Shown here: positions 52,362 to 61,544 of the stretch, in pieces
Layout: every line of letters begins with the position of its first letter
How positions within the stretch are numbered: position 1 is the stretch's first letter
Assembly: GCF_019977235.1 (NCBI RefSeq)
Contig: NZ_AP024646.1
Location: 5,235,526-5,299,525 of the forward strand
DNA: 64,000 nt
Direction: 5' to 3'
DNA from: Arthrobacter sp. StoSoilB5
Lineage (GTDB): Bacteria > Actinomycetota > Actinomycetes > Actinomycetales > Micrococcaceae
Notes under the pieces: model-generated
Database searches by the model: none
Told to the model about the DNA's origin: nothing
What the model saw: only the letters and a program-made list of their open reading frames with translations
Position numbers and translations under genes: made by a program

Positions 52362-52497
52362 CTCACATCCTGACCCGTTCCACCAAACCCTCACTCACAT
52401 CCTGACCCGTTCCACCAAACCCTCACTCACATCCTGACCCGCTCCACCAAACCCTCACTCACATCCTGACCCGTTCCACCGATCCTCTCTCGCATCC
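52362..52497. repeat. 32-bp tandem repeat, right part (4 units plus a degenerate one)
   Basis: Units start at 52362, 52394, 52426 and 52458 at exactly 32 bp; a fifth, CTCGCATCC at 52489-52497, is one base out of register and diverged. The IS110 element splits this array from the three units at 50803-50897. Confidence 0.92.
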
Positions 52498-52924
52498 CAC
52501 CGGCTGGCTTTACAGCGCGCAGAGTTGGGCCTATAAGCCGCCCTCTTCTCACGACGGTTTTTCTGGGTGCCGAGTCGCCCGTTCCCCACTAGGTACAATC
52601 CGGCCATGTCTGCCAGGTGTTCTGCTGGTCTAAGTACGCTAATCACACGCAGTTAGTCTTCGTAGCCACTGGCATCAGCTGGCTCTAGGATTCGCGGCCG
52701 AATGGGTCCTCGTGCCGTCGCGCCTATGCTCTACCCTGAATGCGGCTGCCCGATGCTGGTGGCTATGTGGCGATTGACTTGGCAAACATCAACCCACAAA
52801 CAGGGATAAGGTTGCAGTCGGCCCTGCTTACCCTGAACAACGCTCCAGCGTCGACACCCTGCATTGAGAAAGACTCGACACCATCGAGGGGTAGTCTACG
52901 TCTGCCCGATGCGGACCAAGTCGT

Positions 52925-52938
52925 GTTTCACGTGAAAC
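52925..52938. promoter_or_regulatory. parS: parS site 1
   Basis: GTTTCACGTGAAAC, flanked T..A, giving the full 16-bp palindrome known for ParB binding. No gene at this position. Confidence 0.95.
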
Positions 52939-53041
52939 ATCGCCCGGCTGTCGTTAGAATCGTGGTCGCCTCACGATCTTCAAGTCTGAGGCTCGACGAG
53001 AGTCTTTCTCGTCCAAGTCACGCCCGAAGCGCCTCGTACCT

Positions 53042-53055
53042 GTTTCACGTGAAAC
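53042..53055. promoter_or_regulatory. parS: parS site 2
   Basis: GTTTCACGTGAAAC with T..A flanks (16-bp palindrome), 117 bp from site 1, the closest pair in the set. Confidence 0.95.
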
Positions 53056-53855
53056 AGGGGACAGTCTGCCCGCCATGAGGCTGAATATTTGATCGGAAGA
53101 TTCTGAGTCCTCGGGTCCAAGGCACGTAGAACTGCATAGCTCTACGAATTCAGTGCAGTGGCCACAGGTATCCCTTCCGCGGCAAAGCTCGTTCGAGGCT
53201 CTTTTGTCGAGATTCTTCGTAGCATTTCTACAGTGACATTCCTCCCGTGGTTCTTGCTGGTCAAGCAAGCAACCTCAACTACGTGGATCTGCAAAGCTGA
53301 CGGAAAACCGCCTCCGGATCTGACATCCAACCGGCACCAGCCCTCGAAAAATAGTGTTGATGATGCGAACGTTCAATCCTGGGATGTTCGCCTGACACGA
53401 TTCCATGTGTGAGTGCGTGTCCCTCGAACGAGTTACCCAACATCGAATCTGTCTCATAGAGAGCTGCTCCGACTGCGTGATTCGTTTCCGTCCTGGAATA
53501 CCCAGCACGCTCCATGGCGCCTTCCTAAAGGGCAGCACAGCCCCACCCGTGCGACCATGTGTCCGGTAGTCCTCCACTTACTCGAGAACGCCTAGCGCCT
53601 TCAAAGCCCTTGTACGTGGCGCTCGGAGCTTCACGCCGCTCACATCCGGGTCTTGTGTGGGACAGCGAACACCAGCTCTGCAACGGCGTGCTCTAACAAC
53701 AGTCAGCATCAAGGGCGGGAGGCCTCTTCGTACTTCACGAGGTTCCGCAAGGTACGTGCTCGGGACGCTGCCGATACACCCGTTCAATGCACCACCCCTG
53801 TAGCCCAACATCCAGTTGCATCCGTTGTTCGACAACCATCCATCCCGTCCCGTCC

Positions 53856-53869
53856 GTTTCACGTGAAAC
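53856..53869. promoter_or_regulatory. parS: parS site 3
   Basis: Perfect 14-bp GTTTCACGTGAAAC core with C..A flanks; 814 bp from site 2. Confidence 0.95.
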
Positions 53870-54450
53870 ACGGGACTGAGCGCACGTTTCCCGCCTCGAA
53901 CAACCCACCTCCTGAAAGCCCTTGCCTCACTAGGAGCTTGGGAAGCCGGTTGTGGATTTGGGCATGAACCCCTTTTCGCCAAGCCGCTAACCAGCGAGAC
54001 ATCCCCGGTCCCCGAAGCCCAGATATGGCGCCCAGGACGGGAATCTCCGCTACTGCCCAAACGCGCCCACATACGCTCGGGGAACTCCTCGGGGAATCTC
54101 TGCTCCACGGCAGCTGCCTTGGGCAACGGTGGCCTTTTCAACGAATCGTCGGATCAGCCCTCTAGGGCGCCACATACTTACGAATACCGAGGGGACGGCG
54201 ATTCGGTCCAGCGTCGAGAAACAGCCGACAGTCGGTCGCCGACTCTGAACTACATTCCTCCCACACACCTCCATTCCCAACTCGAGCACGAGAGAGGGAC
54301 CCGCTCAACAATTTCATCCTCCCGAAGGCGACACACTTCCGTCGCTAACAAAGGGGCAAAATTGCAAGCGCACCCTCTGCACCCGTGCCATTCAATGAGG
54401 GAGCTCCGTTCAAGTTCAATAGCAGTGTGCCAGAACGCGGCGATGCACAT

Positions 54451-54464
54451 GTTTCACGTGAAAC
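54451..54464. promoter_or_regulatory. parS: parS site 4
   Basis: GTTTCACGTGAAAC with T..A flanks, so the 16-bp form is complete; 595 bp from site 3. Confidence 0.95.
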
Positions 54465-55130
54465 ACTCGTCGGCTGTATGCGATGCTGGAACGCACACAT
54501 GGTTCCATCTGCGCACTGTTGAACCTGAAGAGCCCTGTGTTTCTCTCCCACGAACCCGCACCCGCTGTAAGCGGCCAACCCGGCATAGGAACAGTCATCA
54601 ATATTCCCAGGAAGTTTCAGGGCCTGCCAGCCTGCAACTCCACGGACGAACCGCGGTGCAGACACCTTCCCTAAGCATGGTGATGATGCTCAACCATGCT
54701 GGCTACCATAAGGAGAGTGCCGTGAACCAAGAGACTGCGCAAGGCGGCCGAATCTACTTCAGGGCTTCTTTGATCCGGATCCATGAAAGCTCCGCGGACA
54801 AGTCGTTCCGGGAAGTCCTGCCTCTGTCGAACTCCAATTTCCTGTTACCGGACACCTGCAGACATCCGATCAAACGAAGACGTCCCTCGGGTTACTGCTT
54901 AACTCTGGCTGCGCTTGGGCCCGGTATTCGACGGACGTCAGCAATCCCGTCATGGTGAGCGCCCGATACGGACGCCCAGCCAAGGCCACCGACGACAGCC
55001 GCGGCGATTCACTTCCGATCCCACAGGCTCAATTACATCCAGGAAAATCATCTATAGGTGCGCGAGTCGATAGCACGACGGCGTTGTGACAAGAGCAGAT
55101 ACGTCATGATGGATACGGCAAGCCAGCTCG

Positions 55131-55163
55131 TTATGCACATGGTTATCCACAGGCTTTTCCACC
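55131..55163 (+). promoter_or_regulatory. DnaA-box array A: three 9-mers at 12-bp pitch
   Basis: TTATGCACA (55131), TTATCCACA (55143) and TTTTCCACC (55155), each separated by three bases, all in one orientation. The middle one is the consensus DnaA box; the outer ones differ at one and two positions. Confidence 0.8.
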
Positions 55164-55362
55164 GCCGATTTCTTGCACACACCAGAGGGGCTTGCTGGCT
55201 TGTTCGACTGTCCGCCGCCACTCAGGTTCGAACGGGTTCTGAGGACACCTGGACGGCGCTTTGGCTCATGCGAAAGGTCACTCCTTCGAAGGCCAAAAAT
55301 CCCAAAAAACAAAGGCTTTCATGGTCATTTGCCAAGAGATCCACGAATTCTGACGAGGCTAA

Positions 55363-55376
55363 GTTTCACGTGAAAC
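55363..55376. promoter_or_regulatory. parS: parS site 5
   Basis: GTTTCACGTGAAAC, flanks A..G. It lies between the two DnaA-box arrays, 25 bp after an A-rich stretch (55294-55313). Confidence 0.95.
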
Positions 55377-55463
55377 GGGCATCATGCCAGCATGGCGCAG
55401 CCGCCCTGTGTAAATGGATGGACACGTCAGATCCGCGACTCAGGGGAAGCTTCAGCGCCTACG

Positions 55464-55508
55464 ATATCCACAAACTTATCCCCAAGGTTATCCACAGCGT
55501 TATCCACT
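55464..55508 (+). promoter_or_regulatory. DnaA-box array B: four 9-mers at 12-bp pitch
   Basis: ATATCCACA (55464), TTATCCCCA (55476), TTATCCACA (55488) and TTATCCACT (55500), each separated by exactly three bases (AAC, AGG, GCG), same orientation. One is the perfect consensus; the others differ at one position. An AT-richer stretch follows at 55518-55545. Confidence 0.85.
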
Positions 55509-55582
55509 GCCGAGTGTGTAAACTCACAGCCAAACTTTTTCGCCTTTCACTCCTGGTGAATAGCGCCTAGCCGCCACTGTAC

Positions 55583-55596
55583 GTTTCACGTGAAAC
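55583..55596. promoter_or_regulatory. parS: parS site 6
   Basis: GTTTCACGTGAAAC, flanks C..A, 75 bp beyond DnaA-box array B. Confidence 0.95.
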
Positions 55597-56761
55597 ACGA
55601 ACACGCTTTCCTAAGAGGCTGAACGATGGCCGTGAGCGTGCGCAAAGCCCTTGACCCCGGGACGCTGCCACGTCCGCCTCAACGGAGCGGGACCGCAGTC
55701 GAAGTAGAAGACCCGAAATACGCATGGCAGTGAGACGTACAACATCAGATCTATCGAGCAGCGAATCCCATCTGATGTCCTTGCTGCGTATCATCAGAGT
55801 CGAACCAAGCCCCCGGGGCTTTGCCCGGACGGCTACGTCTACACTGCCGGCCAGAGACAAGCGGCTAGGACGATCAGCAGTATTGGGCGCCATGCATAGC
55901 TTGAACTAATCGATCCTCTGGAGCCTCCTCATCCATCCGATGGCGACGCGCTGCCGCGAAAGGTCATTGCTGTCCCTATAGAAGCTTGAAGATGCGGGGT
56001 ATGTTCCCACTCAACCAGAGCGGAGCGAAGGGCTATTGCCGGGGGTCGACGAACCTGGGACGGTCACCTGCCTAAGCTCGAGGCGCCATCCGCTTTGGAG
56101 ACCAGTCCGCGGGGAAGGTCCAACAATGGAGGCTTGAAATGGGCCCCGGCGTCAGCCTTCCCTCGCGAACCAGACGGCAACATCCGCTCCTACTACATCC
56201 TGACAATACGGGACGTCATACTCCACGGGTCCCTACTGGAGTGGCTATCAGGTTCAGCGAGAACTGCACCGTTGCTGTTATCGAAGGAGGACGTCGTCCT
56301 GGAAGAGGCAACTTGTAGGTCCTGCCCATTTGTGGGGCGCCACGGGGGATGGGCGAAGCGTCCGACTTGGCACCTTCACCATCAGCGTTTCCCGAAGGAA
56401 CGATCTCTCCTTGCGACGCTCCAACAGTCCGCACAGTACAATTCGGAGGCGAATGGCCATTGGTAAACGTCGAACCTCTCCTCCGTGGCGATTCCACGCA
56501 TCGCCCACGGATACACTTCCGACAGGTACAGCCAGTATCGGAGCAGCTGGCATCCGAGGCTCGCATGAAGCGGCCGAACCAGTGCAGTGCTCCAGACTTG
56601 ACTGGCCCACCATGCCAGTCGGCCGACTCTTCTACTTCCAGCCCAACGTATCAGGCCAATTCTTCGAACGGGATGGTCGCGCAAGTCCTGGCGGCAGGCA
56701 TCAGCCTCGGTCTCGAACGCCCAGCAAATAACAGGTATGTAATTCCTAATGGGTCCGACAT

Positions 56762-56775
56762 GTTTCACGTGAAAC
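56762..56775. promoter_or_regulatory. parS: parS site 7
   Basis: GTTTCACGTGAAAC with T..A flanks; after the largest gap among the nine non-coding sites (1179 bp). Confidence 0.95.
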
Positions 56776-57197
56776 AAGCGCCAAACTTCAAGGTCGCGTG
56801 CGCGGAATCAGAGGAGCTAGCCACACTACAGCGATGGTGAGCCGAATCTAATGAGCCAAGGCGCAGAACAAGAACTGCTGAGGATCAGCGGAAGCCCAGG
56901 TCGAGGATGCAAGACTGGGGTCTTCCGCCCTCCTGGGGCCAAGCACCAGCGGCCTGCATCTGAACGATGGTTGAAGCCGGCAGGCAATCGCTTTTGTCGC
57001 CGGCAACTAGGAAAAATACGTCCTTAGCTTCCGGAGCGCTATTTCATCTCCTGGGGTTAGGTCACCTGCTCAAAGAAGCATCGTCTTTGAAGTACCTTTC
57101 AGACCTCGGAACGAAGCAGAGGGAAAGTGCCACTTTAGATTAGGCGGAGAATGCGTGATAGAGCGTCAAACGAGAAGAGGACGCAGATAGTCTTGCC

Positions 57198-57211
57198 GTT
57201 TCACGTGAAAC
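57198..57211. promoter_or_regulatory. parS: parS site 8
   Basis: GTTTCACGTGAAAC, flanks C..A; 436 bp from site 7. Confidence 0.95.
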
Positions 57212-57739
57212 ATCTGGAGTTCAAAGAAGCAATCGAGCACGGAAGCATGGGCTGCAACAGAAAGCACGCATCCCTTGGGAGCCGCAGCATGAAAGCCCTC
57301 TTGAACTCAGGTGGGTTCTCAGTGCCCTCATTCGAATTGTCGAAATCGCTAACCCTGAGAACGCGTTGGAAGCACCGTCCATAATATTTCTGAGACACAC
57401 TCTCGAAAGGTGCGAGTAGTCCCCAGATGCCACTAACGCGCATCGGCGGGGGCCCTAGCCGGCATGTTGACGGATCGGCACACGGAGGCCACGTCCAGGG
57501 CTTCAGGGCCTAAAGATAGCCCTTCCCAGCTCGGTGGACCCAGTGCATGGATGGCGTTAGGGGCAAACTGGCCAGAAAGCGACAACATGGAGGCAGCAGT
57601 TGCAACACTACGGCAGCCACGAACCCTATTGCATGGGGCCAAACGGCGGCAAAGCTGGTAGAGATGTGAATAGGACGCTGCCTAGGGACTATCACGAGAA
57701 ACAACGCGTTCTCAGGTTCTCTCGGCGGCACGACGCTAC

Positions 57740-57753
57740 GTTTCACGTGAAAC
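57740..57753. promoter_or_regulatory. parS: parS site 9
   Basis: GTTTCACGTGAAAC, flanks C..C; about 100 bp before the parB terminator, the site nearest the parB gene. Confidence 0.95.
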
Positions 57754-57850
57754 CACGCAGGACTAGTCGACACAGGAGTGCGGCACCTGCGACCCTGGCG
57801 CCAAAAAAGGAGCCGGCAACATCGAAATCCAAGACCTAGTAGCACAACAA

Positions 57851-57880
57851 AATGGGGCTTGCCCGCAGGCAAACCCCATT
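57851..57880 (-). terminator. Terminator of the parAB transcript
   Basis: AATGGGG plus TTGCC (57851-57863) pair with GGCAA plus CCCCATT (57868-57880), loop CGCA. Leftward transcripts continue TTTTGTTGTG. It ends the parB message and bounds the gene-free region. Confidence 0.88.
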
Positions 57881-57898
57881 CATTAGCTTGGACAATAT

Positions 57899-59125
57899 TT
57901 AGTCTTCGGAGCCGGGCCCCAAAACATCCATGATTCGGTTGAGATCCTCCACGCTGGCAAATTCGATGCTGACGCGACCCTTACGGGCACCCAGCGTGAT
58001 CTTCACGTTCGTATCCAAACGATCAGAAAGAGAGGAAGCCAAGTAGTCCAAACGCTCGTGCCTGGCATTAGGCTTCGGAATAGCGCTCTTGGCCGGCACT
58101 GCGGGGTCCTGGTACAAGGCCACCGCCTCTTCGGTGGCGCGTACCGACATACCTTCCGCGACGATCTTCTGAGCAAGGCGCTCCATGGCTGCCGCATCAG
58201 GAAGCGCCAAGAGGGCACGCGCATGGCCTGCTGACAAGACGCTGGCTGCGACGCGGCGCTGCACCAACGGAGGTAGCTTCAACAGACGCAGCGTGTTGGA
58301 CACCTGGGGACGGGAGCGACCAATGCGGTCGGCCAGCTGCTCATGGGTTGTTCCGAAGTCCTCCAGAAGCTGCTGGTAGGCAGCTGCCTCTTCCAACGGA
58401 TTCAGCTGGCTGCGGTGCAGATTCTCCAGCAAAGCGTCTCGAAGTAGGTCATCATCAGTCGTGTCACGCACGATCGCCGGGATCGTTTCCAGCCCAGCGG
58501 CTTGGACGGCACGCCATCGACGCTCACCCATTACCAGTTCATACGGTTCTCCACCCTTTTCGGTTGAAGTACGTACAACAATTGGCTGGAGGACGCCGAT
58601 TTCCTTGACGGAGTGCACGAGCTCGGCCATGTCGTCTTCATCGAAGACAGATCGAGGCTGTTTACGGTTGGGATGAATGTCCGTGACGGGAATTTCGGCG
58701 AATCTGGCGCCCGGAACCTCAACCAATTCCACCTCGGACGGAGTAGCCGACGTGCGAGCAGCACGAGCGGCAACCGGCGTCGAACCTGTCTCATCTGGAT
58801 CGGCATTCTTGGCGGGAGCAGATGAAGAACGCTTGGTGGCTGGCTTGGCTGCCACGGACTTGCTTGCAGCAGCAGATTTCGAGGGTGCCTTCGCAGAGCC
58901 AGAGTCAGAACCACTGGGTATGCTCGTGGTCTCGGCATCGACATCAGTTCCAACAGGAGCCGCATCCTCGATGGATGCCTCTACTGGCTCTGCTGTCTTA
59001 CGGGCTTCCGGAAAGAACAGATCCACTGGTCGGGAGGGCGCGACGCCGTTTCCCTGGGAACTCGCGGCCGAGCTAGGAATGAGAGCCCCAAGACCCCTGC
59101 CGAGGCCCCTTCGCTTTTCGCTCAT
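57899..59125 (-). CDS. parB: Chromosome-partitioning protein ParB (CTPase)
   Basis: 408 aa from [19 protein letters not shown], the ParB N-terminus that contacts ParA; GGAGGG lies upstream. A long Ala/Pro/Ser-rich region (20-150) is followed by the ParB/Srx domain with [41 protein letters not shown] and [12 protein letters not shown] (CTP-binding box), the HTH parS reader ([26 protein letters not shown]) and a C-terminal dimer domain. It loads at the ten parS sites nearby. Follows parA by 67 bp. Confidence 0.97.
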   Translation of the reverse strand: MSEKRRGLGRGLGALIPSSAASSQGNGVAPSRPVDLFFPEARKTAEPVEASIEDAAPVGTDVDAETTSIPSGSDSGSAKAPSKSAAASKSVAAKPATKRSSSAPAKNADPDETGSTPVAARAARTSATPSEVELVEVPGARFAEIPVTDIHPNRKQPRSVFDEDDMAELVHSVKEIGVLQPIVVRTSTEKGGEPYELVMGERRWRAVQAAGLETIPAIVRDTTDDDLLRDALLENLHRSQLNPLEEAAAYQQLLEDFGTTHEQLADRIGRSRPQVSNTLRLLKLPPLVQRRVAASVLSAGHARALLALPDAAAMERLAQKIVAEGMSVRATEEAVALYQDPAVPAKSAIPKPNARHERLDYLASSLSDRLDTNVKITLGARKGRVSIEFASVEDLNRIMDVLGPGSED

Positions 59126-59192
59126 TGATTCATCCCTCCGATGGAATAGCCGAGCGCGGACCGGCCCAGGCTGTTGCAGTGTTTCAAGAATT

Positions 59193-60206
59193 CTAGCGTT
59201 CAGCGATTTCGGCAGCGGCTTCCATGTAGGACAGCGCGCCGCTTGATGAAGGATCATAGGTCATGACGGTCTGCTGGTAGCTCGGGGCTTCAGAGATACG
59301 TACCGAGCGGGGAACCACAGCGCTCAGAACCTGCTGTGGGAAGTGTTGGCGGACCTCGGAGGCGACCTGTGCTGCGAGGTTGGTCCGGCCGTCGTACATC
59401 GTCAGGAGAATCGTCGAAACCACCAGATCAGCATTGAGGTGCTTCTGGATCATCTCGATGTTCTTCAGGAGCTGGCTCAACCCCTCCAGAGCGTAGTACT
59501 CGCACTGGATGGGAATGAGGACCTCGCTGGCGGCGCAGAACGCATTGACAGTCAACAGGCCGAGGCTGGGTGGGCAGTCGATGAAGATGAAGTCCAGACG
59601 TCCCTCACCATTCTTCTCACGCTCTTTGCAGTAAACGTCAATGGCGCGGCGAAGTCTCTGCTCGCGGGCCACCAATGAAACCAACTCTATTTCGGCGCCG
59701 GCCAAGTGGATGGTGGCTGGTGCGCAGATCAGGTTGGGAATGTCGGGGCAGGGAGCCACGACGTCCTTCAAGGGAAGGTCGTTGATAAGGACGTCGTAGA
59801 TGCTGTCCACGTCTGCGTGGTGCTCGATGCCCAGAGCTGTAGAGGCATTGCCTTGGGGGTCGATGTCAATGACCAGGACATTCAGTCCTGCGGAAGCCAA
59901 AGCGGCGGCAATGTTGACGGTGGTGGTGGTCTTGCCGACGCCACCCTTCTGGTTGGACACAGTAAAAATCCGTGTCCGATCAGGCTTAGGCAGTTCGCGT
60001 CCTATCAAACGCTCACGTCGACGCGTCTCATTGGCCAGTTGGCGGGCGATGGGGCTCGAATCATCGATGGAGTCCATCACGTTGTGAACCTCATCCGTCA
60101 GCGTTTCACGTGAAACGGCAGCATTATCAACTGAATTAGTGCGCACAATCGCAGACTGGAGTGACGCCGAGGGTGTGGCCATGGCCCGCGCGGACCCCAA
60201 AGACAT
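59193..60206 (-). CDS. parA: Chromosome-partitioning ATPase ParA
   Basis: 337 aa from the ATG at 60206; other in-frame starts at 60248 (GTG) and 60182 exist and none has a clear ribosome binding site. Deviant Walker [24 protein letters not shown], Walker A' [15 protein letters not shown], Walker [20 protein letters not shown]. Residues AVSRETL near the N-terminus are encoded by a perfect parS site. It binds DNA non-specifically when ATP-bound and drives segregation of ParB-parS complexes. Confidence 0.96.
   Translation of the reverse strand: MSLGSARAMATPSASLQSAIVRTNSVDNAAVSRETLTDEVHNVMDSIDDSSPIARQLANETRRRERLIGRELPKPDRTRIFTVSNQKGGVGKTTTTVNIAAALASAGLNVLVIDIDPQGNASTALGIEHHADVDSIYDVLINDLPLKDVVAPCPDIPNLICAPATIHLAGAEIELVSLVAREQRLRRAIDVYCKEREKNGEGRLDFIFIDCPPSLGLLTVNAFCAASEVLIPIQCEYYALEGLSQLLKNIEMIQKHLNADLVVSTILLTMYDGRTNLAAQVASEVRQHFPQQVLSAVVPRSVRISEAPSYQQTVMTYDPSSSGALSYMEAAAEIAER
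60103..60116. promoter_or_regulatory. parS: parS site 10, inside parA
   Basis: GTTTCACGTGAAAC on both strands, read in the parA frame as Val-Ser-Arg-Glu-Thr. The only site in the window inside a gene. Confidence 0.95.
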
Positions 60207-60335
60207 AAAGGGGGGGATGCGTTGCGTGGAGGTTTCGCTACTGCCCACTGGTCACACTCTCACTCTCATTCGGCGCTTGCTGCCGTTCTCTAGCCTAACT
60301 GCTCAGCCGCCGACACGCGGGAAACCGAGCGGTGA

Positions 60336-60986
60336 CTAGCCCGTCTTTCCGGGCTTGTTGACGATGATCCTCACCACGGTGGTGGGTTCCTCCAAAAGAT
60401 CCTGTCCACAAACCACAACGGACGTTTCCACGCCACCGAGTTTGCGGATGACTTTCTTGGCCTTCTCAATTTCTTCAGCTGCGCTTCGTCCCTTGATGGC
60501 AACAACCTCGCCCTTGCCATTCAGCAGGGGGATGGTCAGGCCAGCCAAGTTGGACAGAGCGGAAACTGCGCGTGCCGTAACTACGTCCGCGTCCACCAAT
60601 CCCACGGCCAGTTCAGCGCGGGTTCGCATGACGGTAACGTTGTCCAGCCCAAGATCGTCCACGACTTCCTGGAGCCAGATGACGCGACGCTCCAGAGGTT
60701 CAATCAAAGTCAATTCGAGGTCGGGACGGGCAATCGCAAGGCATAGCCCTGGAAGGCCTGCGCCGGACCCAACGTCCGCCACATGGCTGTCCATGGGGAT
60801 GGCCGACTCGATGACCGCACAGTTCAGGACATGGCGGCTCCACAAGCGCGGGATCTCACGAGGACCGATCAGGCCACGTTCGGTTCCGGACGTAGCCAGA
60901 TGCTCTACATAGCGCTTGGCAAGATCCAAGCGCTCACCAAAAATCTTCTCTGCCGCCTGCAGTTCAGTTGCGGTGATTTCAACCAT
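60336..60986 (-). CDS. rsmG: 16S rRNA (guanine-N7) methyltransferase RsmG
   Basis: 216 aa. SAM-binding HVADVGSGAGLPGLCLAIARPDLELTLIEPLERRVIWLQEVV is the GidB/RsmG signature, and IPRLWSRHVLNCAVIE precedes it. Methylates G527 of 16S rRNA. Between jag and parA as in most actinobacteria; starts 6 bp after jag. Confidence 0.96.
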   Translation of the reverse strand: MVEITATELQAAEKIFGERLDLAKRYVEHLATSGTERGLIGPREIPRLWSRHVLNCAVIESAIPMDSHVADVGSGAGLPGLCLAIARPDLELTLIEPLERRVIWLQEVVDDLGLDNVTVMRTRAELAVGLVDADVVTARAVSALSNLAGLTIPLLNGKGEVVAIKGRSAAEEIEKAKKVIRKLGGVETSVVVCGQDLLEEPTTVVRIIVNKPGKTG

Positions 60987-60992
60987 GAGCCG

Positions 60993-61544
60993 CTAGTCAG
61001 CCGAAACTACGATGTGACGACCTGCGCCTTCGCCCTCGGACTCGGAAACGAATCCGAGGTCAGCGACGGCGTCGTGAACGATCTTGCGCTCGTAGGCGCT
61101 CATCGGCTCGAGGGCAACAGTTCCACCGGTTTCCTTGACCTTGGCAACGGCGTCTTCGGCGATCTGCTGAAGAACCCCGGCGCGTTCCTTCCGGTAACCG
61201 TTGATGTCCAACACCAAGCGGGAACGGCTTTCAGTAGCCGAAAGAACGGATAACCGGGTCAGCTCCTGCAGAGCTTCGAGGACCTCACCGTCGCGACCTA
61301 CCAGGCTGTCCAGGGCCGCAGATTCTTCATCGGCGACGATAGAGATGTACGTGCGGCCGTTCCGGACCTCAATGTCGATGTCACCATCGATATCAGCGAT
61401 GTCAAGGAGTTCCTCGAGGTAGTCGGCAGCGATGTCGCCTTCCTCTTCCAGACGACTGGCCGTCTTGGACAGTGACTCTTCCTGCACGTCGTCCTGTTCC
61501 TCAGTCACGGCGGCAGTTACATCTTCAGTGCTCTCAGCAGACAT
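60993..61544 (-). CDS. jag: KH/R3H RNA-binding protein Jag (KhpB)
   Basis: 183 aa. An acidic N-terminal 60 residues, a KH-like domain (about 50-110, VEVRNGRTYISIVADEESAALDSLVGRDGEVLEALQELTRL) and a C-terminal R3H domain (RKERAGVLQQIAEDAVAKVKETGG, LEPMSAYERKIVHDAVAD). An RNA-binding regulator linked to cell division and elongation in Gram-positives. ATG overlaps the yidC stop (TAATG), so the two are coupled. Confidence 0.95.
   Translation of the reverse strand: MSAESTEDVTAAVTEEQDDVQEESLSKTASRLEEEGDIAADYLEELLDIADIDGDIDIEVRNGRTYISIVADEESAALDSLVGRDGEVLEALQELTRLSVLSATESRSRLVLDINGYRKERAGVLQQIAEDAVAKVKETGGTVALEPMSAYERKIVHDAVADLGFVSESEGEGAGRHIVVSAD

Larger units (their letters stand above)
52498..57850. 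other. 5.35-kb protein-gene-free region carrying nine parS sites and DnaA-box arrays
   Basis: Open frames here are short, on all strands, without ribosome binding sites or recognisable domains, and their composition differs from real genes in the window. GC is visibly lower (for example 30 of 60 bases at 57001-57060). The only ordered signals are nine perfect GTTTCACGTGAAAC sites and two 12-bp-pitch DnaA-box arrays at 55131-55163 and 55464-55508. It is bounded by the 32-bp repeats on the left and the parB terminator on the right. Probably a centromere-like region; no remnant of a gene was recognised. Confidence 0.8.

Noticed and set aside
50803..52497. CRISPR array interrupted by an IS
   Set aside because: The full 32 bp is repeated; there are no unique spacers.
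55131..55508. Proof that this is the chromosomal origin
   Set aside because: dnaA and the dnaA-dnaN spacer lie outside the window, and skew or marker frequency cannot be judged here, so an accessory DnaA site is equally possible.
52740..57661. Open frames of 60-187 codons on both strands
   Set aside because: No ribosome binding sites, no domain patterns and overlapping frames on all strands; several run through parS sites. They look like chance frames in unselected DNA.
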